Position numbers and translations under genes: made by a program
The notes under the pieces: generated by a model
The model's input: the letters and a program-made list of their open reading frames with translations, nothing else
Told to the model about the DNA's origin: nothing
Databases searched by the model: none
NCBI GenBank assembly: GCA_002449145.1
Contig: DKCG01000021.1
Location: 25,970 to 56,679, forward strand
DNA length: 30,710 bases
Source of the DNA: Christensenella sp. UBA6880
GTDB lineage: Bacteria; Bacillota; Clostridia; Christensenellales; CAG-917
Reading direction: 5' to 3'
In this document: one piece after another, positions 15,743 through 23,790 of the stretch
Layout: the number at the start of each line of letters is the position of its first letter
Numbering within the stretch: the stretch's first letter is position 1

Positions 15743-16789
15743 TTACTTCGTTACAATCGAATTTTCGTTGGTTTCGTCAAACACGAGCGTAGCGTTTGCA
15801 AGCGGCAAAGTGCCGACTTCTTCGAGTTTTTCTCTGCTCTTTACTTTGCGGTTTCCGCACTTCAAAACGTAGCCGTCCGTAGTCACGAAAGCGTGTTCGA
15901 CTTTCTCTTTTCTGTCGCCGAAAACGTCGTATTTATCGCTGTTCCAACCTATATACACGTCCTTTCCGACGTACGAATCGGCGATTCTTCCGACGAGATG
16001 ACCAAGATCGATTTCGTATCCGTCCTCTGTCGTCGCAAAGAGTTTTTCGCCCTCAAAAGAGAGTTTCGCTTTTTCAAAAGCATAGTCGGGATCGAACGCT
16101 TGCGCCGCCCATACGTTGTCGGGATTTTCCCGTATCTGCTCGTACGTCCCTATCTGCTTTATCTGCCGATAGTGCATAACGACGATTCTTTTTGCAATCG
16201 AAATTGCCTCTTTATAGTCGCGCGTCGAGAAAATCACGCACTTGCCCTCTTTTGCAAAATCTTGCAATGCGGGCGCGACTTCTTGCCATAAAACCGCCGC
16301 TTCGTCTTTGTCCAAACCTTTGGTTATATCGTCGATAAGCACGACTTTGCAATCGCGCAAAAACAATCTTGCGATTGCGAGCCGCTTTTTGTCGATAAGC
16401 GAGAGTTTGCGCACCCTCGAATAGAGCGAGGCGGTTATCCCCACCCTATCGGCGCACGCCTTGACTTTTTGGTCGATAACGTCCTTGCTTACGCCCCTTA
16501 TTTTCAAAGGATAGGCAAGGTTATAATAGCACGAGCGATTTGCAAACAACGCGAGGTCGTCAAAGACCATAACTACGTCGTCGGGCTTTTTTGCAAGCGG
16601 TTCGCCGTCGAAAAGGATTTCCCCTTCAAAGTCGGTTACGCCCGCCACGACCTTCAAAAACGTGGTTTTGCCGCTTCCGTCGTCGCCCAAAAGCGCGACG
16701 ATTTCGCCGCTTTTTATCGTCATATCCGTCGAGGCAAGCACCCTTGCCCCGTACAGATACTGTTTGCTTACGCTCTTTAATTCAATCAT
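15743..16789 (-). CDS. ABC ATPase of MalK/UgpC type with degenerate catalytic motifs
   Basis: The 348-residue protein aligns along the full MalK/UgpC layout: an ABC domain (about 1-235) and a C-terminal TOBE-like part (VGKDVYIGWNSDKYDVFGD). Walker A is normal (GDDGSGKTT, 35-43), as is the Walker B Asp (VVLID, D153). The other key positions are changed. Q-loop Gln is Asp (VFDD, D77), signature LSGGQ is LSLID (129-133), catalytic Glu is Asp (D154), and the H-switch His is Arg (STRD, R190). ATP binding is plausible but normal hydrolysis is doubtful. No permease or binding protein is nearby; it lies two bases after pgi and before ruvC. It may be a regulatory ATPase. The frame is open and well conserved in style, so it is not an obvious pseudogene. 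The ATG at 16789 is preferred to an overlapping TTG at 16795. Confidence 0.8.
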   Translation of the reverse strand: MIELKSVSKQYLYGARVLASTDMTIKSGEIVALLGDDGSGKTTFLKVVAGVTDFEGEILFDGEPLAKKPDDVVMVFDDLALFANRSCYYNLAYPLKIRGVSKDVIDQKVKACADRVGITASLYSRVRKLSLIDKKRLAIARLFLRDCKVVLIDDITKGLDKDEAAVLWQEVAPALQDFAKEGKCVIFSTRDYKEAISIAKRIVVMHYRQIKQIGTYEQIRENPDNVWAAQAFDPDYAFEKAKLSFEGEKLFATTEDGYEIDLGHLVGRIADSYVGKDVYIGWNSDKYDVFGDRKEKVEHAFVTTDGYVLKCGNRKVKSREKLEEVGTLPLANATLVFDETNENSIVTK

Positions 16790-16791
16790 TG

Positions 16792-18186
16792 TCAAATGAT
16801 GTATTTTGCCGACTTCTTGGGCGCGTTTTCGAGTTCCTCTTTCTTTGCCTCGTAGCCCTTTCTGTCAAACATAGCGTAGGTTGCGTTCTTGCCTTCCTCT
16901 ACGCCGGGTTGATTGAACGTGTCGATGTTGAGCATTTTGCCGCAATACGCCGTTTCGAGTTGGAAGAACATAAGAAGTTGACCGATGGTGTTTGCGTTCA
17001 CTTCGTCGAGCATAATGGTGCGATTCATATGTTTAGAGCGAGTGAGCGCGTATTCGGTCGCTTCTCTTTCGGTGTTGATAAGTTCGCCCATAGTGTGACC
17101 GCAAAGGAAGTTTACGTCCGCAAATTCTTCCGCGCCGTTTGCGATGACCACGTCGCCTCTGTACTTCTTCACGCCGATGAACGTGACGACCTTGTCGAAC
17201 GGACCTTCGGTGTAAAGTTGCACTTGCGAGTGTTGGTCGGTAACGCCCAAAGACTTGACGGGGGTTTGACCTTTATGCACAACGTTGCCGTCGAGATCCA
17301 CCGCTTTGCCGAGACTCTCGCCCCAAAGTTGGCAGTACCAGTCCGCCATAAGTTTTAGACTGTCCGCATAAGGCATCATAACGGAAATGTTCTTGCCCTT
17401 TTGTTCCATAGCGATGTATTGAAGCACCGCCGCCATAAGCGCGGGATTCTTGTACGGGTCGGACGAATTGCACGCCTTGTCCATATCCGCCGCGCCTCTC
17501 AAAAGACCGATAATATCTATGCCGAGCACTGCCGCGGGAAGAAGTCCGACGGGGCAAAGTTCGCTGAAACGACCGCCAACGCCGTCGGGTATGTAATAGG
17601 TTTTGAATCCCTCTTTCTTTGCGAGTTTGATGAGGTTGCCCTTGCTTTGCGAAGTGGTTGCGATGATGTGTTTTGCCCAGTCGTCGCCGCATCTCTTTTT
17701 CAAAATGTCGGTGATGATGAGATATTGGCTCATCGTTTCGCTCGTCGCGCCGCTCTTTGTGATGACGTTGAACATCGTCTTTTCAACGTCGATAACGTCC
17801 AAAAGCGCAAGCATACGTTCGGGGTCTACGTTGTCTTCGACGTAAAATCTCACGCCGCGCTTTTTGGGGTCGAGTTCGTTGTATCTGAAATGGCAAAGCG
17901 CGTTGAACACCGCCATAGGACCGAGCGCGCTTCCGCCGATACCCAAAACCACGAAGTTCTCGTAATGCGCTCTGACTTCCGCCGCCGTGTAGATAATATC
18001 TCTGACGACTTCCTCTTGATTGTACGGAAGTTCCGCCCAACCCATCCAGCCTGTGCCGCGGTTCTTCTCGAAGTATGCGTAACTGTCTTGCGCCTTGTCG
18101 AGAACGGACTCTATTTCTTTCTCGGTGATGCCTTGCTCGCCGATGGACGATTCCATCATATTGTTGAAATCAAACTTGATTTGCAT
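16792..18186 (-). CDS. pgi: Glucose-6-phosphate isomerase
   Basis: The enzyme interconverts glucose 6-phosphate and fructose 6-phosphate. The 464-residue protein has VLGIGGSALGP, ITKSGATSETMSQYLI (sugar-phosphate loop), GVGGRFSELCPVGLLPA, LWGESLGKA, LGVTDQHSQVQLYTEGP and the C-terminal TFNQPGVEEGK. Its length fits the shorter bacterial Pgi form. GGAGG lies ten bases upstream of ATG 18186, in the last codons of the preceding gene. It is part of the hpf-led run. Confidence 0.96.
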   Translation of the reverse strand: MQIKFDFNNMMESSIGEQGITEKEIESVLDKAQDSYAYFEKNRGTGWMGWAELPYNQEEVVRDIIYTAAEVRAHYENFVVLGIGGSALGPMAVFNALCHFRYNELDPKKRGVRFYVEDNVDPERMLALLDVIDVEKTMFNVITKSGATSETMSQYLIITDILKKRCGDDWAKHIIATTSQSKGNLIKLAKKEGFKTYYIPDGVGGRFSELCPVGLLPAAVLGIDIIGLLRGAADMDKACNSSDPYKNPALMAAVLQYIAMEQKGKNISVMMPYADSLKLMADWYCQLWGESLGKAVDLDGNVVHKGQTPVKSLGVTDQHSQVQLYTEGPFDKVVTFIGVKKYRGDVVIANGAEEFADVNFLCGHTMGELINTEREATEYALTRSKHMNRTIMLDEVNANTIGQLLMFFQLETAYCGKMLNIDTFNQPGVEEGKNATYAMFDRKGYEAKKEELENAPKKSAKYII

Positions 18187-18191
18187 AGCGT

Positions 18192-18971
18192 TTATGCCTC
18201 CAAAATGTTTTTAAGATATTGCACGGATTCCGCAATTTCGTCCACGGAATCGTAATTTCCTGCGTACTGCTCGATGATAAGCGGTCCGTCGTAGCCGACG
18301 TCTTTGAGCCTTGCCAAGAGTTCCTTGAACGGGAACTCGCCCTTGCCCACCATCGTTATCTGACCGTCTTTAACGTCGCTGACGTGAACGTTCGTGAGGT
18401 CCTTGCCCATAACGTCGATATACTCTCGCCAATCGTAGCCCGACTGTCTTGCCTGCTTGATGTCCAAAACAGTGCCTATACCGCTCGCGTACGGCTTCAT
18501 TTGCCTATAAAATTCGGGCGAATCGAAAGTTGCCCAATGCACGTTTTCAAGGCAGAGTTTTATGCCGTATTCGTTTGCGATTGCGCCGAGTTTGGTCATA
18601 CGCTCGCCCACGAACTTCGGGTCGATGTACACGCTTTGTTTCAATCTCGCTTGCGCGTGAAAAGTGTACGCTTTTGCGCCGAGCGTTCTTCCTGCCGACA
18701 GCACCGAGCGGAATATTTCTTCCGCGTCGTTGTAAGTTCGAGGCGCTTTGTTGAACAGTTGCGGCTCGAATTGCGTGTTGAGTGCGTGCACCGAATAAAC
18801 GTCAAAATCGCCTTTGCGTTCTTTAAGAAGTTTCGCAAAGGCGTCTCTATACTCGTAAAACGTGGTTAGGAACACCTCGCAAGTATCTGCCCCTAAACGT
18901 TTAATGACCGAGAACGAATCCTCGGTCAAAACTTTTGTGAAAAACGTTGCCGTCGATATGCCGACTTTCAT
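18192..18971 (-). CDS. Sugar-phosphate isomerase/epimerase-type TIM-barrel protein
   Basis: The 259-residue protein fits the AP-endonuclease-2-like (xylose isomerase-like) TIM-barrel family. Recognisable strands are MKVGISTATF, DVYSVHALN, AKAYTFHAQ, IKLCLENVHW, SGIGTVLDIKQA, LTNVHVSDVKDGQ and PLIIEQYAG. Metal-ligand candidates are the Glu in CLENVHW, Asp in VLDIKQA, His in NVHVSD and Glu in IIEQY. The family includes hexulose, inosose and ketose epimerases as well as endonuclease IV; the substrate here is unknown. Its ATG follows the hpf stop with no gap (TAAATG) and it ends five bases before pgi, which suggests a role in sugar-phosphate metabolism. Confidence 0.75.
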   Translation of the reverse strand: MKVGISTATFFTKVLTEDSFSVIKRLGADTCEVFLTTFYEYRDAFAKLLKERKGDFDVYSVHALNTQFEPQLFNKAPRTYNDAEEIFRSVLSAGRTLGAKAYTFHAQARLKQSVYIDPKFVGERMTKLGAIANEYGIKLCLENVHWATFDSPEFYRQMKPYASGIGTVLDIKQARQSGYDWREYIDVMGKDLTNVHVSDVKDGQITMVGKGEFPFKELLARLKDVGYDGPLIIEQYAGNYDSVDEIAESVQYLKNILEA

Positions 18972-19313
18972 TTATTCTTCTTCGCCCTCTACTTCTTCTT
19001 CGTAGACGTTGGGCGTTCCTTTTTTGTCCTTGCCCCAAATGTCTTTTTGCTTTCTCATCTGTCCGAGCAGTTTGGGAATAACCTCGTCGAGATTGTCAAA
19101 CGGGGAATCGCTCATCGCGCTTGCACGATAGGATATGCCTTTGCTCGTAACGACCATATCCGTGGTGTAATCGCCGTTTTCGTAGGTCACGGTGAACTTA
19201 ACTTCCGCGTTTTCGTCCTCAAAACGTCTTTCGAGTTTTGCGCACTTTTTTTCGGTGATTGCTCTGAGTGAATCACTGGGATTGTAATTCTTGCCGAATA
19301 TTTCGATTCTCAT
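18972..19313 (-). CDS. hpf: Ribosome hibernation-promoting factor, short form (HPF/YfiA)
   Basis: The 113-residue protein matches the S30AE/HPF N-terminal domain: MRIEIFGKNYNPSDSLRAITEKKCAKLERRF, then VKFTVTYENGDYTTDMVVTSKGISYRA and the helix FDNLDEVIPKLLGQMRKQKDIWGK. HPF binds the 30S decoding centre in stationary phase. Most Firmicutes have a long form of about 180 residues with a C-terminal dimerisation domain. This one stops after the first domain with a glutamate-rich tail (YEEEVEGEEE). GGAGG lies seven bases upstream of ATG 19313, and it is the first gene after a strong promoter. Confidence 0.85.
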   Translation of the reverse strand: MRIEIFGKNYNPSDSLRAITEKKCAKLERRFEDENAEVKFTVTYENGDYTTDMVVTSKGISYRASAMSDSPFDNLDEVIPKLLGQMRKQKDIWGKDKKGTPNVYEEEVEGEEE

Positions 19314-19336
19314 AAAGTAACCTCCAAGTTCTTTAT

Positions 19337-19371
19337 ACTTGCATTATAGCAAGTTTTATATTTAATTTCAA
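19337..19371 (-). promoter_or_regulatory. Promoter of hpf run with inverted repeat around the -10 box
   Basis: On the minus strand TTGAAA (19366-19371) and TATAAT (19343-19348) have a 17-bp spacer. The -10 box is flanked exactly by ACTTGC and GCAAGT, a 6-bp inverted repeat spanning 19337-19354, a possible repressor site. Just upstream, TAAATT-GAT-AATTTA (19376-19390) is a second, AT-rich inverted repeat. The gap between here and clpC (19391-19486) shows no clear terminator. Confidence 0.7.
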
Positions 19372-19486
19372 GAGATAAATTGATAATTTATATTAATTCA
19401 TCCTTTTCCGTGTACGAGTAGGTTTTGAATGAGCGAGCGTTAAATATCGGCGCACTTTGAACATTAGCGTCTACAAAGCGGTCAAA

Positions 19487-22075
19487 TTATTTTTCAAACA
19501 CGAGTGCGCCGTCTTTGTAATCAATAGTAATCTTGTCGCCTGCCGCAATTTCCGAACGAATGAGTTTTTCGCTCAACTTGTCCTCGACAAGTCTTTGAAG
19601 GGTGCGGCGAAGCGGTCTTGCGCCGTATTCTGCGTCGTAGCCCTCGCTCACGATATACTCTTTCGCACTCTGCGTGATATGAGCCGTTATATCCTTCGAT
19701 TCGAGGCGTTTTTCAAGCGATGCGAACATCAAATCTGCAATCTTGAACAGGTTTTCTTTGTCGAGTTTTTTGAAAACGACGATTTCGTCGATACGATTGA
19801 TAATTTCGGGTTTCATTGTGCCTTTCAACGCTTGAATATGGCTTTGGCGCACTCTTTCGCCCTCGCTTTCAACGCTTCTTTCGCTTGCAAAACCAAGCGT
19901 TCTTTGCGGCGTTGCGGCTTCTTTCGCGCCGATGTTGGACGTCAAAATAATCACCGTGTTTTTGAAACTTACCGTGCGACCGTGACTGTCCGTCAGTATG
20001 CCGTCTTCGAGGATTTGAAGCAAGATGTTGAATATGTCGGGGTGTCCTTTTTCGATTTCATCGAAAAGAACGACGGAATACGGTTTTCTGCGCACCTTTT
20101 CGGTGAGTTGTCCGCCTTCCTCGAATCCGACTAGTCCCGGCGCAGAGCCTATGAGCCTCGACACGCTGTCCTTTTCCATATACTCGCTCATATCCACTCT
20201 AATAAGCAAATCTTCGTCGCCGAAAAGCGCGCTTGCGAGTGCCTTTGCAAGTTCGGTTTTACCAACGCCCGTCGGACCTAAGAAAATAAACGAGCCTATG
20301 GGGCGTTTGGGGTCTTTAAGTCCCGCTCTTGCGCGTTTTACCGCCTTTGCAACCGCCGTGCAAGCCTCGTCTTGCCCGATAACCCTCGATTGCAACGTCT
20401 TTTCGAGATTTACGAGTTTTTCGCTTTCGCCCTCGGTGATACGCTTTACGGGGATTCCCGTCCAGTTGCCCACCACTTCGGCGATTTCGTCCTCGCCTAT
20501 GGACAAATCCGTGTTTGCGCACTTCTCTTTCCACTCGATTTCGGCTTTTTCTTTCTGCTCTATATAGTCGTCGCGAAGCGCCTTATACTTTGCGCAAAGT
20601 TCAAAATTATCTCTGCGTTTTGCCTCGCACAAATCGAGGTCTGCTTGCTTGATTTTGTTTTCCAAATCGCGGATTTCGCTCGGCGTTGTAAAGGAAAAAA
20701 TCTTCTTTCTCGAAGCCGCTTCGTCGATAAGGTCGATTGCCTTGTCGGGAAGGAATCTGTCCGCAACGTATCTGTCCGACAAAATCGCCGCCGAAGATAT
20801 TGCTTCGTCGGTTATGGTTACGCCGTGATGAGCCTCGTATTTCGGCTTCAATCCCTGCAAAATTTCTATGGTGTCCGAAACGCTCGGTTCTTCCACCAAA
20901 ACGGGTTGAAAACGGCGTTCTAACGCACTGTCTTGCTCAAATTGTTTGCGATATTCTTCAAGCGTGGTCGCGCCTATCGTTTGCAGTTCGCCCCTTGCGA
21001 GCATAGGCTTCAAGATGTTGGCGATGTCAAGTCCGCCCTCGCTCGAACCCGCTTTGAGTATGGTGTGAATTTCGTCGATAAACAGCAGTACGTTGCCCCT
21101 TTGTTTTATGCCGTTGAGCGTTGCTTTGAGCCTTTCCTCGAAGTCGCCTCTGTATCTCGTGCCCGCAACGAGCGAAGTAAGGTCGAGCGAGAACACGATT
21201 TTGCCCCTAAGCGCGTCGGGAACGTCCCCAGAAACTATGCGCTGCGCAAGTCCGTCGATAACTGCGCTTTTGCCGACACCGGGTTCGCCGATAAGCACCG
21301 GATTGTTTTTCGTTCTGCGGCAAAGCACCTGTATCACGCGCTCGGTTTCCTTGCCTCTGCCTATAACGGGGTCGAGTTTTCCGTTGCGTGCTTTCGCCGT
21401 CAAATCCGTGCCGAATTTTGACAAATCGAAATCGGAATTTTCGGCGTTTTTGCGTGAATTTTCATATAAATTATCGGCTTTTCCGAATGCGTTTTCATTG
21501 TTTGCAAAGCCGCTATGCAAAGCGTTTTCGCCGCCGTTCTGTCCTTGACGATTGGCTCCTTTCTTTTCGCTTTCGCCGAAGAAATCGGATATGTAACCGC
21601 TCAAAACGTCGTTTACGCTTTCTTCGTTTCCGTTTGCAAGGCACATCGCCGCCCTGCCGCCGCCGCTCGATACGATTGCACTGTAAGTGAGCCGTTGCAG
21701 ATATTCGGGGTCAATGCCTTTTGCTCGCAATATCTCGCTCGCAACCGACGACGTTTCGTCGAGAATCGTATATAAAATATGTTCAGTTCCCACAACTTGC
21801 GAGCCGAGCCTCGTTGCGACGTCTTTTGCGCTTTGCACCGCTCTTGCCGCCCTCGTGGACATCTCGACGTTTGGGCGAGTGGGCATAGGCGAAAACACGC
21901 GGATTACGTCGTCCTCGTACACCCCGCATTGATTGAGCAATCTCTGCGCCGCAGAGCCGTCAACGTCCAAAAGTCCGAACAATATATGTTCGGTGCAAAC
22001 AAGTCCGCCCGTGCGTACGGCAAGTTCGCTTGCCCTTTGAAGCACGAGTCGCGCGTTGTCAGAGTAGGTTATCAT
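19487..22075 (-). CDS. clpC: ATP-dependent Clp protease ATP-binding subunit ClpC
   Basis: ClpC unfolds substrates for ClpP. The 862-residue protein has two Clp-N repeats (about 1-135), AAA+ domain 1 (Walker A GEPGVGKS 263-270, Walker B LLFIDEIH) and a UVR/M-domain coiled coil (about 470-520). AAA+ domain 2 follows (Walker A GPTGVGKT 600-607, Walker B VVLFDEIEKGH), with the C-terminal D2-small domain. The M-domain identifies ClpC rather than ClpE or ClpB. Between Clp-N and D1 (about 140-225) is an unusually long Asn/Gly/Glu-rich linker. The ATG overlaps the McsAB stop (ATGA) and has GGAGG four bases upstream, so the two are translationally coupled. Confidence 0.95.
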   Translation of the reverse strand: MITYSDNARLVLQRASELAVRTGGLVCTEHILFGLLDVDGSAAQRLLNQCGVYEDDVIRVFSPMPTRPNVEMSTRAARAVQSAKDVATRLGSQVVGTEHILYTILDETSSVASEILRAKGIDPEYLQRLTYSAIVSSGGGRAAMCLANGNEESVNDVLSGYISDFFGESEKKGANRQGQNGGENALHSGFANNENAFGKADNLYENSRKNAENSDFDLSKFGTDLTAKARNGKLDPVIGRGKETERVIQVLCRRTKNNPVLIGEPGVGKSAVIDGLAQRIVSGDVPDALRGKIVFSLDLTSLVAGTRYRGDFEERLKATLNGIKQRGNVLLFIDEIHTILKAGSSEGGLDIANILKPMLARGELQTIGATTLEEYRKQFEQDSALERRFQPVLVEEPSVSDTIEILQGLKPKYEAHHGVTITDEAISSAAILSDRYVADRFLPDKAIDLIDEAASRKKIFSFTTPSEIRDLENKIKQADLDLCEAKRRDNFELCAKYKALRDDYIEQKEKAEIEWKEKCANTDLSIGEDEIAEVVGNWTGIPVKRITEGESEKLVNLEKTLQSRVIGQDEACTAVAKAVKRARAGLKDPKRPIGSFIFLGPTGVGKTELAKALASALFGDEDLLIRVDMSEYMEKDSVSRLIGSAPGLVGFEEGGQLTEKVRRKPYSVVLFDEIEKGHPDIFNILLQILEDGILTDSHGRTVSFKNTVIILTSNIGAKEAATPQRTLGFASERSVESEGERVRQSHIQALKGTMKPEIINRIDEIVVFKKLDKENLFKIADLMFASLEKRLESKDITAHITQSAKEYIVSEGYDAEYGARPLRRTLQRLVEDKLSEKLIRSEIAAGDKITIDYKDGALVFEK

Positions 22076-23586
22076 TTTTCCTCCGCCAGAAGTTCTCTCA
22101 CTATGCGAGCGCGCATTTTATCGCTATCTTCCTTCGAACTTCCGTTTGTCAAAATCTGCAAGGACGAGGCGGAACACGCCCATATCATTTCGTCCGTTAT
22201 CGCAGTGGATTTTATGGGCAAAATGCCCAGTATAACGCCGATTTTTACGTCGACGAGCAGTTTCATAAGTTCTTGCGCCGTGAGAGCGTACGCGCCCTTT
22301 AATACGGCGTAACTTCTCGATATTCCGTCCAGAAGTTCGGTTTGCCTTTCCTTGACGAGTTTTTCGAGCGCGACCCTTTCGCAATAGCACATTCTCACAA
22401 CCGCTTGTTCGACTTGCGAAATAATCTCGTCCTCACTTACGCCGAGCGTGCGAGAGTTGGATATTTGATACATATCGTAAGCCGCTTCGCTACCCTCGCC
22501 GTACACGCCTCTGACCGTCAATCCGAACTCGCTCTTGAACGTTTTGAGCGCGTCCTCGATTGCGCCCGCGCGTTTCAACGCCGGCAAAAACAGCATACAA
22601 GAAGCCCTCATACCCGTGCCGAGATTGGTCGGACACGCCGTCAAAAATCCGAGTTGCGGGTCGTACGCGATAGGCAACGCATGCAAGAGCCTTTCGTCGT
22701 AAACTCGCAGTCTTTCGTACGCGCGTTTAAGGTTGAATCCTTCCTCGACGCACTGCTCTCGAATGTGGTCTTCCTCGTTTATCATCACGGATATACCGAA
22801 TTTTTTGTCGCCCTCGACTATTGCCGCGCCGTTTTGCGTGTTGTTTGCAAGAACAAGGGATATTAAATGCCGCTCTATAAGCGCTTTTTTCTGCTCTTTT
22901 TTGAGTTTGTTCATAGGCAAAAGCCTTGCCTCGAACACTCCTTGCGCCGCCGCATACGCGCCGTTCATCAAATCGACCACTCTTTGGTCGGTCGTCTTGA
23001 TATTGCGAGGAAATTCAAGCCCCGTAACGTTTCTTGCAAGACGTACGCGAGAGGAAACGACGTTGTTTTTGACGAGTTCGTTTATCGTGCAATCCTTTGC
23101 CGATTTCAAAAGTTCGCCGTTTGGGCGCGACTGTAAATCGCTTGGGCGCGACTGCAAATCGCTTTCGCCAAAACGCTCGAAATTGCCGCCTCGATTGTAG
23201 TTTCCGTCTTCGTACGCGCCGCGTCCTTTCAAATCGAGTATGGTGGAAACGGTTTTTTTCGGGGCGTGAGCGTGCAAAAACTCGGCGTTTACGCCTTGCG
23301 CTTTGCTTGCCGCGTCGAGCGCGATTTTCCGCATTTGAGAATAGCAATTCGCACAACCGAAAAGGAAGTTTTTTTCAAAATCTTCAATCGTATATCCGCA
23401 AATTTTACATTCTTTATCTCGGCGAGAAAGCCTGAAATTCGCTTCTTCGTGCGGATTTTTGCCGCATTTCAAAGCGTTTTCGTAGCACTCGCGACAATAG
23501 CCGTATTCAACGGGATTATTGTCTATAATCACGCTTTCAAAAAGAGTCGCCTCTCTATCGCCGCAGATGTCGCAAGTCCTTTGCAT
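22072..23586 (-). CDS. mcsB: Fused McsA-McsB: zinc-finger activator and protein-arginine kinase
   Basis: A single 504-residue frame joins two proteins that are normally separate. The N-terminal part (about 1-110) has four CxxC pairs (C5/C8, C31/C34, C60/C63, C78/C81), as in the zinc-binding part of McsA; the McsA UVR segment is not evident. A low-complexity linker (about 115-165) includes a tandem DLQSRP repeat. The rest is McsB, an ATP:guanido phosphotransferase: SSRVRLARN (178-186), INEEDH (269-274), CPTNLGTGMRAS (318-329) and YGEGSEAAYDMYQISNSRTLG. McsB phosphorylates arginines and marks proteins for ClpCP. It overlaps clpC. The usual first gene ctsR is absent, and no CtsR box (GGTCAAA repeats) is seen upstream. 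Confidence 0.9.
   Translation of the reverse strand: MQRTCDICGDREATLFESVIIDNNPVEYGYCRECYENALKCGKNPHEEANFRLSRRDKECKICGYTIEDFEKNFLFGCANCYSQMRKIALDAASKAQGVNAEFLHAHAPKKTVSTILDLKGRGAYEDGNYNRGGNFERFGESDLQSRPSDLQSRPNGELLKSAKDCTINELVKNNVVSSRVRLARNVTGLEFPRNIKTTDQRVVDLMNGAYAAAQGVFEARLLPMNKLKKEQKKALIERHLISLVLANNTQNGAAIVEGDKKFGISVMINEEDHIREQCVEEGFNLKRAYERLRVYDERLLHALPIAYDPQLGFLTACPTNLGTGMRASCMLFLPALKRAGAIEDALKTFKSEFGLTVRGVYGEGSEAAYDMYQISNSRTLGVSEDEIISQVEQAVVRMCYCERVALEKLVKERQTELLDGISRSYAVLKGAYALTAQELMKLLVDVKIGVILGILPIKSTAITDEMIWACSASSLQILTNGSSKEDSDKMRARIVRELLAEEK
23122..23163. repeat. 21-bp in-frame tandem duplication in the McsAB linker
   Basis: Two head-to-tail 21-bp copies (23122-23142 and 23143-23163) differ at one base. 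They encode the repeated DLQSRP of the linker between the zinc-finger and kinase parts. Being 7 codons long, the copy number can change without a frameshift. Confidence 0.75.
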
Positions 23587-23634
23587 ACTCTTTCTTTCGT
23601 TCCTTTCACAACGTCGGTTTTGCCGAGTTTTGCT

Positions 23635-23669
23635 TATTTATTTTAGGTAGTGCAAATTTGAAAATTTGC
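23635..23669 (-). promoter_or_regulatory. Candidate promoter and palindromic operator of mcsAB-clpC
   Basis: A perfect 8-bp inverted repeat GCAAATTT-GA-AAATTTGC (23652-23669) overlaps a possible -35 TTTCAA (23658-23663, minus strand). A weak -10 TAAATA (23635-23640) is 17 bp away. The site lies about 65-83 bases before the McsAB ATG. It resembles neither CtsR nor CIRCE operators. The rest of 23587-23790 holds no gene. Confidence 0.5.
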
Positions 23670-23790
23670 GGCAAAATCGACATTCTAACCGCATATTTTC
23701 AAAATCCGTCTATTCTCGTTTCTAAATTCGCTTGTTTTCCGCATCGTTTGAGTCGTTTCCCAAAGTGCGCTTATTTGCGGAATCCGATTC

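Noticed and set aside
15743..16789. Pseudogene call for the ABC ATPase
   Set aside because: The frame is full length with intact Walker A, ordered domains and tight coupling to pgi; substitutions are confined to catalytic motifs, which fits altered function better than decay.
23587..23790. CtsR or CIRCE operator upstream of mcsAB-clpC
   Set aside because: I looked for GGTCAAA-type direct heptamers and for TTAGCACTC-N9-GAGTGCTAA and found neither.
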